A DNA stretch of 64,000 bases from JAVBQG01 sp031549185 (GTDB lineage: Bacteria; Synergistota; Synergistia; Synergistales; Synergistaceae), in assembly GCA_031549185.1 (NCBI GenBank), contig JAVBQG010000018.1, positions 3,469 through 67,468 on the forward strand. The letters run 5' to 3'. This document shows, in pieces, positions 17,878-26,728 of the stretch. Positions within the stretch are counted from its first letter, which is position 1; every line of letters begins with the position of its first letter. The notes below the pieces were generated by a model. It was not told the DNA's origin and did no database searches. It was given only the letters and a program-made list of their open reading frames with translations. The position numbers and the translations under genes were made by a program.

Positions 17878-18513
17878 ATGTCCTCTCACCCTGTCTTCTA
17901 TTCGATCGTAAAAAACAGTTTTCACGTCGCTTTCAGCCTTTACAACGGACTGCGGGTCGCCGGGCGCGAGCACATACCCGACTGCCCCGTGATCGTGGCC
18001 TCCAATCACGCCAGCAACATAGATCCCCCGCTGATCGGCGGTATTTTCCCCAGAAGACTTCGCTATCTCGCGAAGGAATCGCTCTTTCGCAACCCCGTGC
18101 TCGGTTTTCTGATCGCGGCGCTGGGCGCGATTCCAGTGACGAGGGAGGACAGCCAGCGGGCGGGCGCGGTGCTCAAGCTGCTGCTCGATCGCCTGCACGA
18201 GGGCGAGAGCATTCTGCTCTTTCCGGAGGGTTCCCGCAGCAAGGACGGAAAACTGCAGCCGCTGGAGGGTGGCGCGGCGTTCCTCTCCGTCAAATCGGGC
18301 GCCCCGATCCTGCCGGTCTACATACACGGCTCCCACGACGTCTGTCCGCCGGGATCCTCGTTCCCGCATCCGGCGAGGCTCGTCGTTCGTTTTGCGCCTC
18401 CGATCGCTCCCGACGACGGGGCGAAGAACGACAGGGAGAAGCGCGGGAGTCTTATGACGCGCCTGGACGAGACGCTGCACGCACTTGCGCGCAAGGCGGA
18501 GGAACGCGATTGA
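17878..18513 (+). CDS. plsC: 1-acyl-sn-glycerol-3-phosphate acyltransferase
   Basis: PlsC makes phosphatidic acid from lysophosphatidate at the membrane. The catalytic HX4D motif is VASNHASNIDPPLIG (about residues 41-55), and the substrate motif is LFPEGSRS (about residue 121). A later PVYIHGS matches the fourth family motif. The 211-residue length is normal. It is sandwiched between cmk and hflX; its TGA shares bases with the TTG start of hflX. Confidence 0.93.
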   Translation: MSSHPVFYSIVKNSFHVAFSLYNGLRVAGREHIPDCPVIVASNHASNIDPPLIGGIFPRRLRYLAKESLFRNPVLGFLIAALGAIPVTREDSQRAGAVLKLLLDRLHEGESILLFPEGSRSKDGKLQPLEGGAAFLSVKSGAPILPVYIHGSHDVCPPGSSFPHPARLVVRFAPPIAPDDGAKNDREKRGSLMTRLDETLHALARKAEERD

Positions 18514-19637
18514 TCGATCTTGCGGAACAGACGCCGTCGGCGCTCGTCGCGGCGATCGACACATCCGACGAGGAGACGGAGCTTGCTCTGGACGAACTGG
18601 TGCTTCTTCTCTCCAACCTCGGCGTTCCCGTGGTGGGCCGCGTCCTTCAGAAGCGCCGCACGCCCGATCCGGCGACCTTCCTCGGCAAGGGAAAGGCGCT
18701 CGACGTCAGGGAGTTCGCCCTTGCCACCGGAGCAAACCTGCTGGTGGTCGACGACGCCCTCACACCGACGCAGCGCAGCAATCTGAAGAAAGCGACGGGA
18801 CTCGAGGTCTGGGACAGGGCGTTCACCATCATGACCATCTTCGAGCGACGGGCGAACACGGCGGAGGCGAAGTTGCAGGTCGAGCTGGCGAAGCTGCGCT
18901 ACGAGATTCCATCCCTGAAAGGGCTGGGACACCAGATGTCTCGCCTCGGCGGCGGCATCGGCACGCGAGGCCCGGGGGAGACCGAGTTCGAGCGCCACAG
19001 GCGAAAGCTTGAACGGCGCATCAAGTTCATCGAGAAGAATCTGCAGGGCGTCCGCAAGCGCCGTCGGGAGTATCGCGAACGACGAACGCGGGAGGGGGCA
19101 CAGGTCGTCTCGCTGGTCGGTTACACGAACAGCGGAAAGTCGACCCTGTTGCGTGCGCTGTCGAAGGATACGGGGATTTTGGCGGCTGATAAGCTTTTTT
19201 CGACGCTCGACACGGTGACGAGGAGAATTTCTCTGCCGGAGGGGGGCCATTTCATGCTCTCCGACACCGTCGGCTTCATTCGCAAGTTGCCGCCGGAACT
19301 GGTGGCCGCCTTTCGGGCGACGCTCGAGGAGGTTGCGAACGCGGACCTGCTGCTGCTGGTGGTCGACGCGTCGGCACCGGAGCCGATGGCGAACCTCGAG
19401 GTGGTGGAGGAGACGCTGGCGCAGATCGACGCGAAGGAGATTCCCCGCATTGTGGTGCTCAACAAAATCGACCGGGTGCGCGAGGAGGCTGTCTTTGTCG
19501 CGGCGGGCATCGCCTCCCGCGGGGACGACGTCGTCAAAATCAGCGCGCTCGAGCGCGACGGTCTGCCCGATCTTCTCGCACGAATCGGCGAGCGGCTCGC
19601 GGAAATTCGCGATGGCGAAAACATTAAAAAAGAGTGA
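18510..19637 (+). CDS. hflX: GTPase HflX
   Basis: HflX is a ribosome-associated GTPase that rescues or splits stalled ribosomes. The N-terminal HflX domain contains FLGKGKALDVREFA and VVDDALTPTQRSNL, then the linker GGIGTRGPGETEFE, a strong family signature. The G domain has VGYTNSGKSTLL (G1, about residues 201-212), DTVGFIRKLP (G3) and NKID (G4). The start is a TTG overlapping plsC, with GGCGGAGG upstream. Length is 375 aa, a little short at the C-terminus compared with E. coli. Confidence 0.95.
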   Translation: MIDLAEQTPSALVAAIDTSDEETELALDELVLLLSNLGVPVVGRVLQKRRTPDPATFLGKGKALDVREFALATGANLLVVDDALTPTQRSNLKKATGLEVWDRAFTIMTIFERRANTAEAKLQVELAKLRYEIPSLKGLGHQMSRLGGGIGTRGPGETEFERHRRKLERRIKFIEKNLQGVRKRRREYRERRTREGAQVVSLVGYTNSGKSTLLRALSKDTGILAADKLFSTLDTVTRRISLPEGGHFMLSDTVGFIRKLPPELVAAFRATLEEVANADLLLLVVDASAPEPMANLEVVEETLAQIDAKEIPRIVVLNKIDRVREEAVFVAAGIASRGDDVVKISALERDGLPDLLARIGERLAEIRDGENIKKE

Positions 19638-19681
19638 GTTCGTATATACTTTACTATAGAAGTTGGCAGAGGTGAAGATTT

Positions 19682-20581
19682 ATGTACATCAGCATGACGG
19701 GGTTTTCCAGCACGAGCAGGACAATGGAGTGGGGCACGATCACGCTCGATCTGGCGAGCGTGAACCACAGGTATCAGGAGATCTTCGTCCGCCTGCCCAA
19801 GGAGCTGTCGTCGTGGGAACCGTGGTTTCACCAGAAGCTGCGCGAGGCCTTCCGCCGCGGCAAGGTGCAGGCTAGGGTCGAGATTCTGTGGGCGATGGGA
19901 TCGCTCGCCGGCTCGATCAACAAGGACGTCATCTGCCGGTATTACGACGAACTGTCGGAGCTGAGGAACTCGATCGGCCAGCAGGAGGACATCGCCCTGG
20001 AGGCGCTCGTCTCCCTGCCGGGCGTGCTGGACACGCAGGAGCGCATGCGGTTGGCGCACGCCGACGAGACGGAGGCGCTGCTCTCCGAGCTGCTGGCGGC
20101 GGGTGTGGAGAGCTGGCAGGCGATGCGCGTCCAGGAGGGCGCCCATCTCGAAGAGGCGGTCTCCGAGCATCTCGGGGAACTTGAGAGGCTCGCCGGCGAG
20201 GTCGCGCAGAAGTGGGCCCCGGCGAAGGAGGCGGCGTTCGCCGCGATGATCGAGCGCGTTCGCAAAGCGCTCGATGCCGCGGGCGTAAGCCAGGTCGACG
20301 ACGCGCGCTTCGCCCAGGAGGCCGTGATCTTGGCCGACCGCTGGGATGTCTCGGAGGAGCTGGCGCGCCTCGCGAGCCACGTCGAAAAATTCCGTCAGGC
20401 CGGACGGACGGAAAAACCGAAGGAGTCGATCGGGCGCAAGCTCGACTTCCTCGTGCAGGAGATGAATCGCGAGGTCAACACGCTCGATTCGAAGATCGCC
20501 GACGCGGATATCCGGTGGCTCGCCGTCGAGGCGAAGGCCGCCCTCGAACGAATTCGGGAGCAGATACAGAACCTGGAGTGA
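19682..20581 (+). CDS. yicC: YicC family endoribonuclease
   Basis: A 299-residue YicC/YloC protein. It opens with the conserved SMTGFSS and LASVNHRYQEIFVRLP, and ends with GRKLDFLVQEMNREVNT plus a short helix. E. coli YicC is an endoribonuclease reported to act on the small RNA RyhB. It stands first in yicC-remA-gmk-rpoZ-coaBC-priA, a conserved order in several phyla. GAGGTGAAG lies about 8 bases upstream of the ATG. A TATACT-like stretch occurs in the short gap after hflX, but I could not define a full promoter. Confidence 0.94.
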   Translation: MYISMTGFSSTSRTMEWGTITLDLASVNHRYQEIFVRLPKELSSWEPWFHQKLREAFRRGKVQARVEILWAMGSLAGSINKDVICRYYDELSELRNSIGQQEDIALEALVSLPGVLDTQERMRLAHADETEALLSELLAAGVESWQAMRVQEGAHLEEAVSEHLGELERLAGEVAQKWAPAKEAAFAAMIERVRKALDAAGVSQVDDARFAQEAVILADRWDVSEELARLASHVEKFRQAGRTEKPKESIGRKLDFLVQEMNREVNTLDSKIADADIRWLAVEAKAALERIREQIQNLE

Positions 20582-20585
20582 TCGC

Positions 20586-20855
20586 ATGAGCTATCGGTTG
20601 GTGCACATCGGTTTCGGCAATATGGTAGCGGCGGACAGGGTGGTGGCGATCATCAGCCCGTCGTCCGCTCCCATCAAACGACTGAGAGAGGAAGCCAGGG
20701 AGGCCGGATTGCTGGTCGACGCCACGCAGGGGCGCAAGACGCGGGCGATTTTGGTCATGGACAGCAAGCACGTGATCATCTCGGCGATCCAGCCCGAGAC
20801 GATTTCCGGCCGCTTCGAAGAGCTGATGGAGGAGAAAGACGAGGGGAATGTCTAG
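20586..20855 (+). CDS. remA: RemA/DUF370 family protein
   Basis: An 89-residue protein that matches the RemA family: YRLVHIGFGNMVAADRVVA at the start and the TQGRKTRAILVMDS signature in the middle (about residues 47-60). In Bacillus subtilis RemA is a ring-forming DNA-binding activator of biofilm matrix genes. In this diderm setting the targets are unknown. It lies 5 bases after yicC and 4 bases before gmk, the conserved place for this family, which suggests a more general role than biofilm control. Confidence 0.92.
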   Translation: MSYRLVHIGFGNMVAADRVVAIISPSSAPIKRLREEAREAGLLVDATQGRKTRAILVMDSKHVIISAIQPETISGRFEELMEEKDEGNV

Positions 20856-20858
20856 AGG

Positions 20859-21422
20859 ATGAAAAAGGGGCATCTGTTTATTCTCTCCGGCCCGGCGGGG
20901 GCCGGAAAGGGTACGCTGCGCAAGATCCTTTTCCACGCCATGCCGGAGCTGTTCTTCTCGGTCTCCTGCACGACGCGGGCGCCGAGGGCGAGCGAGGCGA
21001 ACGGGCGGGAGTATCACTTTATCGACCTCGCGCAGTTCGAGGAGCTGGTTCGGCAGGATGCCTTTCTCGAGTGGGCGAACGTGCACGGCAACATGTACGG
21101 CACGAGATGCAAGGACGTCGAGGAATGTCTCGCCGAGGGGGGCAACATGATCCTCGAGATCGACGTGCAGGGCTGCCGTCAGGTGAAGGGGCGGATGCCG
21201 GAGGCGATCCGTATCTTTATCACGGTGCCTTCGCTGGACGAGCTCGAACAGCGGCTGGAGGAGAGGGGAACGGAGACGCCCGAACAACTGGATCTGCGCC
21301 TGCGCAACGCGGCAAAAGAGCTGACGCAGGCGAGGGAGTACGAGCATATAATCGTGAACGACGACGTCAATATCGCTTCGCAGCAGTTGATCGCACTGGT
21401 CAAAAGCTACGTGGAGCAATAA
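20859..21422 (+). CDS. gmk: Guanylate kinase
   Basis: Gmk converts GMP to GDP. The P-loop reads LSGPAGAGKGTLRK (about residues 8-21). The GMP-binding part follows in SCTTRAPRASEANGREYHFI, with the usual tyrosine, and LEIDVQGCRQVK lies near residue 100. Length is 187 aa. It sits between remA and rpoZ, the gmk-rpoZ pairing known from many bacteria. Confidence 0.97.
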   Translation: MKKGHLFILSGPAGAGKGTLRKILFHAMPELFFSVSCTTRAPRASEANGREYHFIDLAQFEELVRQDAFLEWANVHGNMYGTRCKDVEECLAEGGNMILEIDVQGCRQVKGRMPEAIRIFITVPSLDELEQRLEERGTETPEQLDLRLRNAAKELTQAREYEHIIVNDDVNIASQQLIALVKSYVEQ

Positions 21423-21446
21423 GGTTACCACAGGAGGAGACAATCG

Positions 21447-21725
21447 ATGATTTACACGGACCTGGAGAAAATCTACAAGACCAGAGGGATCGAGAACAAA
21501 TACGCGCTGGCGATGATCGTGTCGACGCGCGCGCGGCAGCTCAGCGAACAGAAGGGCAGGCTGCTCGACGGCGGAAGCAGCGAGCGCTACATTACATACG
21601 CCCTCGAAGAGGTACAGAGCGGCGGCCTGACGATCGGCGAGTCGCCCGCGCCGATTTGCGCGCAGGCCGTCTACGGCGAAGGGGCGGGCGCTTCGGCGGC
21701 TTCCGATGCCACAGTGGGCGCGTAA
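21447..21725 (+). CDS. rpoZ: RNA polymerase omega subunit
   Basis: A 92-residue omega subunit. The N-terminal core has the conserved NKYALAMIVSTRARQLSE (about residues 18-35), and YITYALEEVQSGGL corresponds to the helix that clamps the beta' C-terminus. The tail is alanine- and glycine-rich and poorly conserved. GGAGGAGA lies about 8 bases before the ATG. The last 20 bases overlap coaBC. Confidence 0.93.
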   Translation: MIYTDLEKIYKTRGIENKYALAMIVSTRARQLSEQKGRLLDGGSSERYITYALEEVQSGGLTIGESPAPICAQAVYGEGAGASAASDATVGA

Positions 21726-22929
21726 CAAAAGGATACTGCTCGGCATCAGCGGCGGCATCGCCGCGTACAAGACCCCGGAGCTGGTGCGCGCGTGGGTCAA
21801 GGCCGGCTGCGAGGTCGAGGTCATCCTGACGGACGCGGCCCGGGCGCTGGTCTCTCCTCTCGCGCTTTCGACGCTCTCGAAACGCCGCGCGTGGGTGAAC
21901 GCGGATCTGCTCTCGGACGAAAACGGATGGCGGATTCCGCACATCACGCTCGCCGACTGGGCGGACGTATTCGTCGTGGCGCCCTGCACGGCGAACGTGC
22001 TGCGCATGGCGGCAACGGGGGATTCGAGCACGCTGCTCGGCGCGACGCTGCTGGCCTGCACGGCGCCGATCCTGCTCTTTCCGGCGATGAACGTGCACAT
22101 GTGGGAGAACCCCGCGACGAAGAAAAGCGCCTACCTCGCGGAGGCGAACGGCTGCCGGGTGATCGATCCCGATGCCGGGGACCTCGCGTGCGGATACGAG
22201 GGCAAAGGGCGCCTGCCGGCCCTGGACGCCATCGTCGACGAGACATGGGTCGCCCTCTGCCCTACGAAGGACCTCGCCGGCAAGAAAGTGCTGGTGACGG
22301 CGGGGCCCACGCACGAGTACATCGACCCCGTGCGCTTCATCAGCAACCCCAGCTCGGGGCGCATGGGCTACGCACTCGCGCGCGAGGCCCGTTACCGCGG
22401 GGCCGAGGTGGTCCTCGTGACGGGGCCGTCGAACGAGACTCCGTCCTCAGGTGTGCGCATCCGCCGTGTGACGAGTGCGCTGCAGATGCTCGACGCCTGC
22501 CTCGACGAGCTGAATGACACGAATGTCGTGATCAAGGCGGCGGCGGTCGGAGATTACCGGGCGAAGGCCTATTCCGCGCAGAAGATCAAACGGGGGACGA
22601 CGGGGGAACTCAGCCTCGAACTGGAGCAGAATCCCGACATCGCGAGAGAATTGTCGGCGCGTAAATCTCCCGGGCAGCTGCTGGTCGGCTTTGCCGCCGA
22701 GACGGAGGACGTGGAGCAAAACGCCCGCCTCAAGATCGAGCGAAAAGGCCTCGATCTGATCGTGGCGAACGACGTTTCTGCGTCCGACGCGGGTTTTGCC
22801 GTCGACACGAATCGGGTGAGGGTCTATTTTGCGGAACGGCACGAGGTGGAGGCGTCCGGCGTGATCTTTGGAAGCAAGCAGGAGGTCGCGACGCAGATCT
22901 GGGATCAGATCGCGCGCGTGATGGGGTGA
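21706..22929 (+). CDS. coaBC: Bifunctional phosphopantothenoylcysteine decarboxylase/synthetase
   Basis: Two enzymes of coenzyme A synthesis in one chain (407 aa). The N-terminal CoaC flavoprotein half has LLGISGGIAAYKTPELVR, the catalytic histidine in WRIPHITLADW, and the FPAMNVHMWENPAT substrate loop. The CoaB half begins near VLVTAGPTHEYIDPVRFISN and carries the AAVGDYR and KIKR motifs of the CTP-dependent synthetase. It overlaps rpoZ upstream and priA downstream (GTGA), making a tight operon. Confidence 0.97.
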   Translation: MPQWARNKRILLGISGGIAAYKTPELVRAWVKAGCEVEVILTDAARALVSPLALSTLSKRRAWVNADLLSDENGWRIPHITLADWADVFVVAPCTANVLRMAATGDSSTLLGATLLACTAPILLFPAMNVHMWENPATKKSAYLAEANGCRVIDPDAGDLACGYEGKGRLPALDAIVDETWVALCPTKDLAGKKVLVTAGPTHEYIDPVRFISNPSSGRMGYALAREARYRGAEVVLVTGPSNETPSSGVRIRRVTSALQMLDACLDELNDTNVVIKAAAVGDYRAKAYSAQKIKRGTTGELSLELEQNPDIARELSARKSPGQLLVGFAAETEDVEQNARLKIERKGLDLIVANDVSASDAGFAVDTNRVRVYFAERHEVEASGVIFGSKQEVATQIWDQIARVMG

Positions 22930-24761
22930 GCGAAAGCAGCCTCGTCTCCGTAGCGCTGGCGGGCCCCTGGTGGACGCTTCTGACCTACAGGACCAAATTT
23001 TTTTGTGAAACTGGCATGCGGGTGCGCGTGCCGGTGGGGCGGGGCAGCCGCGTGGGGCTGGTGATCGCCGCCGGCGACTCCGTCCCCGACGATTACGACG
23101 GAGAAGTGCGCGAGATCCTCGAAGCGATCGACGAACGCCCGCTTCTGCCGGAAGCGACGATGCGCCTCGTGCGCTGGTTTGCCGATACATATCTCTGCGG
23201 CGTCGGAACGGCGATGAAAACCTTGCTGCCGGCGGCGTTCCTTCACGGCGACACCCCCCTCTGCGAGCCGGTATTTTTCCGCACATCTGAAAAAACGGAG
23301 GCAGGTGAAGCCTCCTTCGCCTATGACCCCGTCGACGCCGTCCGGCTGGCGCGGTATGCGCGCATTCTGTCGGACGGCCTCCCCTCGCTTGTATGCTTTC
23401 CGCTGTACGCCGCCGCGAAAAATTTTTTCGACTGGCTGACGGCTTCGCACGATTTTCCGAGCGAGTTGCGGGAACGCCTCCTTCTTTTTCCTCATACGGG
23501 AGCGAAGGCGGAGTGGAAGGCCTGGAGCCGTCTCATGGGAGATGTCTCGCTCAAAATCGTGATCGGCGCGCAGGCTTCGGCCATGGCCCCGCTGCCGGGG
23601 CTCGCGAGAGTGATCGTGGAGGATGAAAGCAACCATGTCTGGCGGACGATGCGCCACCCCGCCTACAACGTCCGCAGCCTTCTGTCCATGCGGGCCCGCT
23701 TCGAGGGCGCGGCACTCGTCCTCGGCGGGCGGATGCCGTCGTCCCGCGCCTATCTGAGGCTTGCGGAGAGTGGCGAGTTGCCGCCGAAGACCCCTAGAAA
23801 GATTTTCTACGTCGACCTCCGCGCCGCCTATTCGCCGCAAGTTCAGGGTGTGCAGGATTCCCTCGCCGTGAGCGAACCGCTTGTGAGGGAGACGAACGCG
23901 GCGCTCGAGCGCGGAGCCTGGGCGATCTGGATCCTGGATCGCAAGGGGTACGCGGGGGAGATCGTCTGCGATGAATGCGGGTATGCGGTTCGATGCCCGA
24001 GGTGCGGTGGCGGCATGCGATGGGAGGCGTCCGCGGGCAGTATGCGCTGTGTCGCCTGCGGAACGCGTGCGCCCGTGCCGGACATCTGTCCACGCTGTCG
24101 GGGGAGGCTGCTCATGGCGCGCCGCCCCGGGCTCGAAGCCCTGTTGCCGCTCGCGAAGGCGGCGATCCACCTCCCCGTGCCGATTCTTTCGCTGGATGCC
24201 GAGGACGGGCGTATCCCGGACGAAGTGTTCTTTTCGCGGACCGGCCTGCTGCTGGGAACGAGGGCAACCCTTGCGCTCTGTGATAAACTAAGCGTGGGGT
24301 TGGTCGGGTGGATCGACCCCGACGGCGAGGCGCGCTCGCAGGAGCACGACGCGAGAGTGCGGGCCTTCGGCCTGATCTGGGAGTCCTGCTGGCGCGGGAT
24401 CGATCCGGAGGATCGCCGCATTCTGCTGCAGAGCCGCAGGCCGGGCAAGGATTGGCAGCGGGGGCTCTCGGAGGGATGGGGGACGTTTTGGCGGGACGAA
24501 ATTCGCGAGCGCAGGCAGTTCGGCCTGCCGCCGTTCGTATCGCTGATCCGTCTGGAGGCGCTGACCTCCGATGCGGGGGCGCTCTGCGACCGCCTCGACC
24601 GTGCCGGTCTCGAGTATTGGACCACGGAGGAGCCGGGCGCGAAACGGGAGATTTGGGTGCGGACGAACAAAACGGCCGCTCTGCGCGCGGCGCTCGAGCC
24701 GTTCTTCGGCATCGGTCGCGCGAAACGGGGCTATCCCGGCTTGACTGTCTGGTACGAATGA
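22926..24761 (+). CDS. priA: PriA-like primosomal protein N' lacking helicase motifs
   Basis: PriA restarts collapsed replication forks. The 611-residue protein keeps the N-terminal DNA-binding domain (RVPVGRGSRVGLVI, WFADTYLCGVGTAMKTLLPA) and the eight-cysteine zinc module between the helicase lobes (CDEC, CPRC, CVAC, CPRC, about residues 350-400). It has no Walker A: no GKT/GKS occurs where PriA has GVTGSGKTEVY. The DEAH box is replaced by VEDESNHVW, and the motif VI AGR is not found. This makes it shorter than E. coli PriA. Helicase-less PriA is known in mycobacteria, so loss may be functional rather than decay. The GTG start overlaps coaBC. Confidence 0.85.
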   Translation: MSESSLVSVALAGPWWTLLTYRTKFFCETGMRVRVPVGRGSRVGLVIAAGDSVPDDYDGEVREILEAIDERPLLPEATMRLVRWFADTYLCGVGTAMKTLLPAAFLHGDTPLCEPVFFRTSEKTEAGEASFAYDPVDAVRLARYARILSDGLPSLVCFPLYAAAKNFFDWLTASHDFPSELRERLLLFPHTGAKAEWKAWSRLMGDVSLKIVIGAQASAMAPLPGLARVIVEDESNHVWRTMRHPAYNVRSLLSMRARFEGAALVLGGRMPSSRAYLRLAESGELPPKTPRKIFYVDLRAAYSPQVQGVQDSLAVSEPLVRETNAALERGAWAIWILDRKGYAGEIVCDECGYAVRCPRCGGGMRWEASAGSMRCVACGTRAPVPDICPRCRGRLLMARRPGLEALLPLAKAAIHLPVPILSLDAEDGRIPDEVFFSRTGLLLGTRATLALCDKLSVGLVGWIDPDGEARSQEHDARVRAFGLIWESCWRGIDPEDRRILLQSRRPGKDWQRGLSEGWGTFWRDEIRERRQFGLPPFVSLIRLEALTSDAGALCDRLDRAGLEYWTTEEPGAKREIWVRTNKTAALRAALEPFFGIGRAKRGYPGLTVWYE

Positions 24762-24843
24762 CGAGAGAAGACGCCGGTTCAATCGTTCGAAAATATCCGC
24801 CCCTCGGGGTTCTGGCGATAAATCAGCTTTCGGAGAGAAATGG

Positions 24844-26181
24844 GTGGTCGATATGGGTATAGTGGCGATCGTGGGAAGGCCGAATGTCGGGAAATCCTCG
24901 ATTTTCAACAGATTGGTGGGACGTCGCGCGGCGATCGTGGACGACTTTCCCGGCGTTACGAGGGACCGCCTCTATGGCGAGGTCGAGTGGGCCGATCATC
25001 GGTTTTACGCCGTCGACACCGGTGGCATCATGGGCGAGAACGACGAGGTGTTTCCCGAAATCGTGGCGCGGATCGAGACGCAGGTGACGCACGCGCTCGG
25101 CGAGAGCGACGCGGTCGTCTTCGTGCTCGACGGGCGCGAAGGGGTAACGACTATGGACGAAGAGCTGGCCCGCATGCTGCGCAAAGGTGGCCGCAACGTG
25201 ATCGTGGTTGTGAACAAGCTCGACAATCCGGAGAAGCTCGACGTGGTGTACGAGGCGATGACGCTTGGTTTCGAAAAGGTCCTGCCTGTGAGCGCGGAAC
25301 ACAACTCCGGCTTCGGCGACCTGCTCGACGCGATCGTGGCGCTCTTGCCGGACGAGGGGGCTTTCGAGGAGTCCGAGGATATCCCGGTCACGCTGGTCGG
25401 GCGTCCGAATGTCGGCAAGTCGAGCCTGCTCAACGCGCTCGTCGGCGAGGAGCGTTCGCTGGTCTCGGAGGTCCCGGGGACGACGCGCGACGTGGTCGAT
25501 TCGATCGTGGAGATCGACGGTACGCGCTTCCGTTTTCTGGACACCGCGGGCCTGCGCCGCAAGGCGAGGATTCACACGAACATCGAATACTACTCGAACG
25601 TGCGCACCTATCAGGCGATCGACGAGTGCCGGGTGGCGGTGGTTCTGCTCGACGCGACCGAGCTGGTCACGGATCAGGACAAGCGCCTGATCGGACATGT
25701 GCTCGACCGGGGCAGAGGGCTTGTCCTTGTCGTCAACAAATGGGACCTCGCGCCGAAAGAGGAGAAGATCGGCGACAAAATGAAGAAATTACTCCGCGAG
25801 GAGATCCCTTTCGCGGTGCATGCGCCGACGCTTTTCCTGTCGGCGAAGACGAAACGGGGATTGTCGCGCCTCGATCAGCACATTCGGGCGGTGGACGAGA
25901 ACAGGCACAGGCGCATTTCGACCTCCGAGTTGAACAAGCTGGTCAGAGAGGTGCTTGCCTTCGAACGCATGCCGGGCGACGGCAGGGGACGCTATCTCAA
26001 GATCTCCTTCTGCACGCAAGCGGATGGAGCGCCGCCCGCTTTCGTTTTTTTCGTGAACGACGAAAAACTCGTGACGAAGGCATTTGAACGCAGGTTGGAG
26101 AACATTTTGCGCAAAATGGCGGACTTCTCCGGGACCCCTATTAGGCTTTTTTTCAGAAACAAGCAGGAAAATCGGAAGTAA
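24844..26181 (+). CDS. der: Ribosome biogenesis GTPase Der (EngA)
   Basis: Der has two G domains in tandem and a KH-like C-terminus, and acts in 50S subunit assembly. Here G1 is AIVGRPNVGKSSIFN (about residues 8-22) and G2 is LVGRPNVGKSSLLN (about residue 182). Matching DTGG and DTAG G3 motifs and NKLD/NKWD G4 motifs are present. Total length is 445 aa, normal. The GTG at 24844 is spaced 6 bases from GGAGAG; an ATG nine bases later is also possible. It starts 82 bases after priA and closes the housekeeping run. Confidence 0.97.
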   Translation: MVDMGIVAIVGRPNVGKSSIFNRLVGRRAAIVDDFPGVTRDRLYGEVEWADHRFYAVDTGGIMGENDEVFPEIVARIETQVTHALGESDAVVFVLDGREGVTTMDEELARMLRKGGRNVIVVVNKLDNPEKLDVVYEAMTLGFEKVLPVSAEHNSGFGDLLDAIVALLPDEGAFEESEDIPVTLVGRPNVGKSSLLNALVGEERSLVSEVPGTTRDVVDSIVEIDGTRFRFLDTAGLRRKARIHTNIEYYSNVRTYQAIDECRVAVVLLDATELVTDQDKRLIGHVLDRGRGLVLVVNKWDLAPKEEKIGDKMKKLLREEIPFAVHAPTLFLSAKTKRGLSRLDQHIRAVDENRHRRISTSELNKLVREVLAFERMPGDGRGRYLKISFCTQADGAPPAFVFFVNDEKLVTKAFERRLENILRKMADFSGTPIRLFFRNKQENRK

Positions 26182-26195
26182 TTTTAAAAAAAAGC

Positions 26196-26224
26196 TTGAC
26201 CGAAACTAACTTTGAATGCATAAT
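26196..26224 (+). promoter_or_regulatory. Sigma70-type promoter of the HU gene
   Basis: TTGACC (26196-26201) and CATAAT (26219-26224) are 17 bases apart. Transcription would start about 85 bases before the HU start codon, giving a long leader that contains nested inverted repeats. Confidence 0.7.
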
Positions 26225-26314
26225 TGGCGAAGGTTTTCGTAGCAGCCCGGTAACTGCCCTATGGGCAAGGCTCGCCACGATGTGGGAGCTATAAAATTCA
26301 CGGAGGTGAAGGTA

Positions 26315-26605
26315 GTGACGAAGGCGGAACTGGCAAACGAAGTCGCAATGGCAGTGGAGGGTTTGACGAAGAAGAAGGCCGCAGAAGTTGTGGATGCGGT
26401 CTTTGCGTCGATCCAGAAGACGCTGTCGAAGGGCGGCAAGATTCAGGCCGTTGGTTTTGGTACGTTCGAGGTCCAGCAGCGCTCTGCGCGTAAGGGTCGC
26501 AACCCACAGAACCCGAAGCAGGAGATCAATATTCCGGCGAAGAAGGTCCCCGTTTTCCGCGCTGGCAAGGCTCTGAAAGAGGCTGTCAACACGAAAAAGA
26601 AATAA
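26315..26605 (+). CDS. hup: DNA-binding protein HU
   Basis: A 96-residue histone-like HU/IHF protein. TKAELANEVAMAVEGLTKKKAAEVVDA forms the dimerising helices. GGKIQAVGFGTFEV is the beta region (about residues 47-60), and the DNA-embracing arm contains RKGRNPQNPKQEINIPAKKVP. The start is a GTG at 26315, six bases after GGAGGTG; an ATG at 26261 in frame would add 18 non-HU residues from the leader. Own promoter and terminator indicate a single-gene transcript. Confidence 0.97.
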   Translation: MTKAELANEVAMAVEGLTKKKAAEVVDAVFASIQKTLSKGGKIQAVGFGTFEVQQRSARKGRNPQNPKQEINIPAKKVPVFRAGKALKEAVNTKKK

Positions 26606-26634
26606 CCTCGCACGACCAGTCATTATCGTAAAAT

Positions 26635-26667
26635 AAAAGCGGCGCCTTTATGGGGCGACGCTTTTAC
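26635..26667 (+). terminator. Rho-independent terminator of hup
   Basis: The arms AAAAGCG-G-CGCC and GGCG-A-CGCTTTT pair over 11 bp with one G.A mismatch and a short loop. The 3' arm ends in TTTT and is followed by ACTTT. Confidence 0.75.
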
Positions 26668-26693
26668 TTTATGGGACTTTGAGGAGAAGTCGT

Positions 26694-26722
26694 TTGACAA
26701 AAACGCATCAGTTTCCTAAACT
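26694..26722 (+). promoter_or_regulatory. Promoter of the structured RNA and J-like gene
   Basis: TTGACA (26694-26699) is followed after 17 bases by TAAACT (26717-26722). It lies past the hup terminator, so the RNA starting near 26729 has its own promoter. Confidence 0.65.
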
Positions 26723-26728
26723 GGCTTG

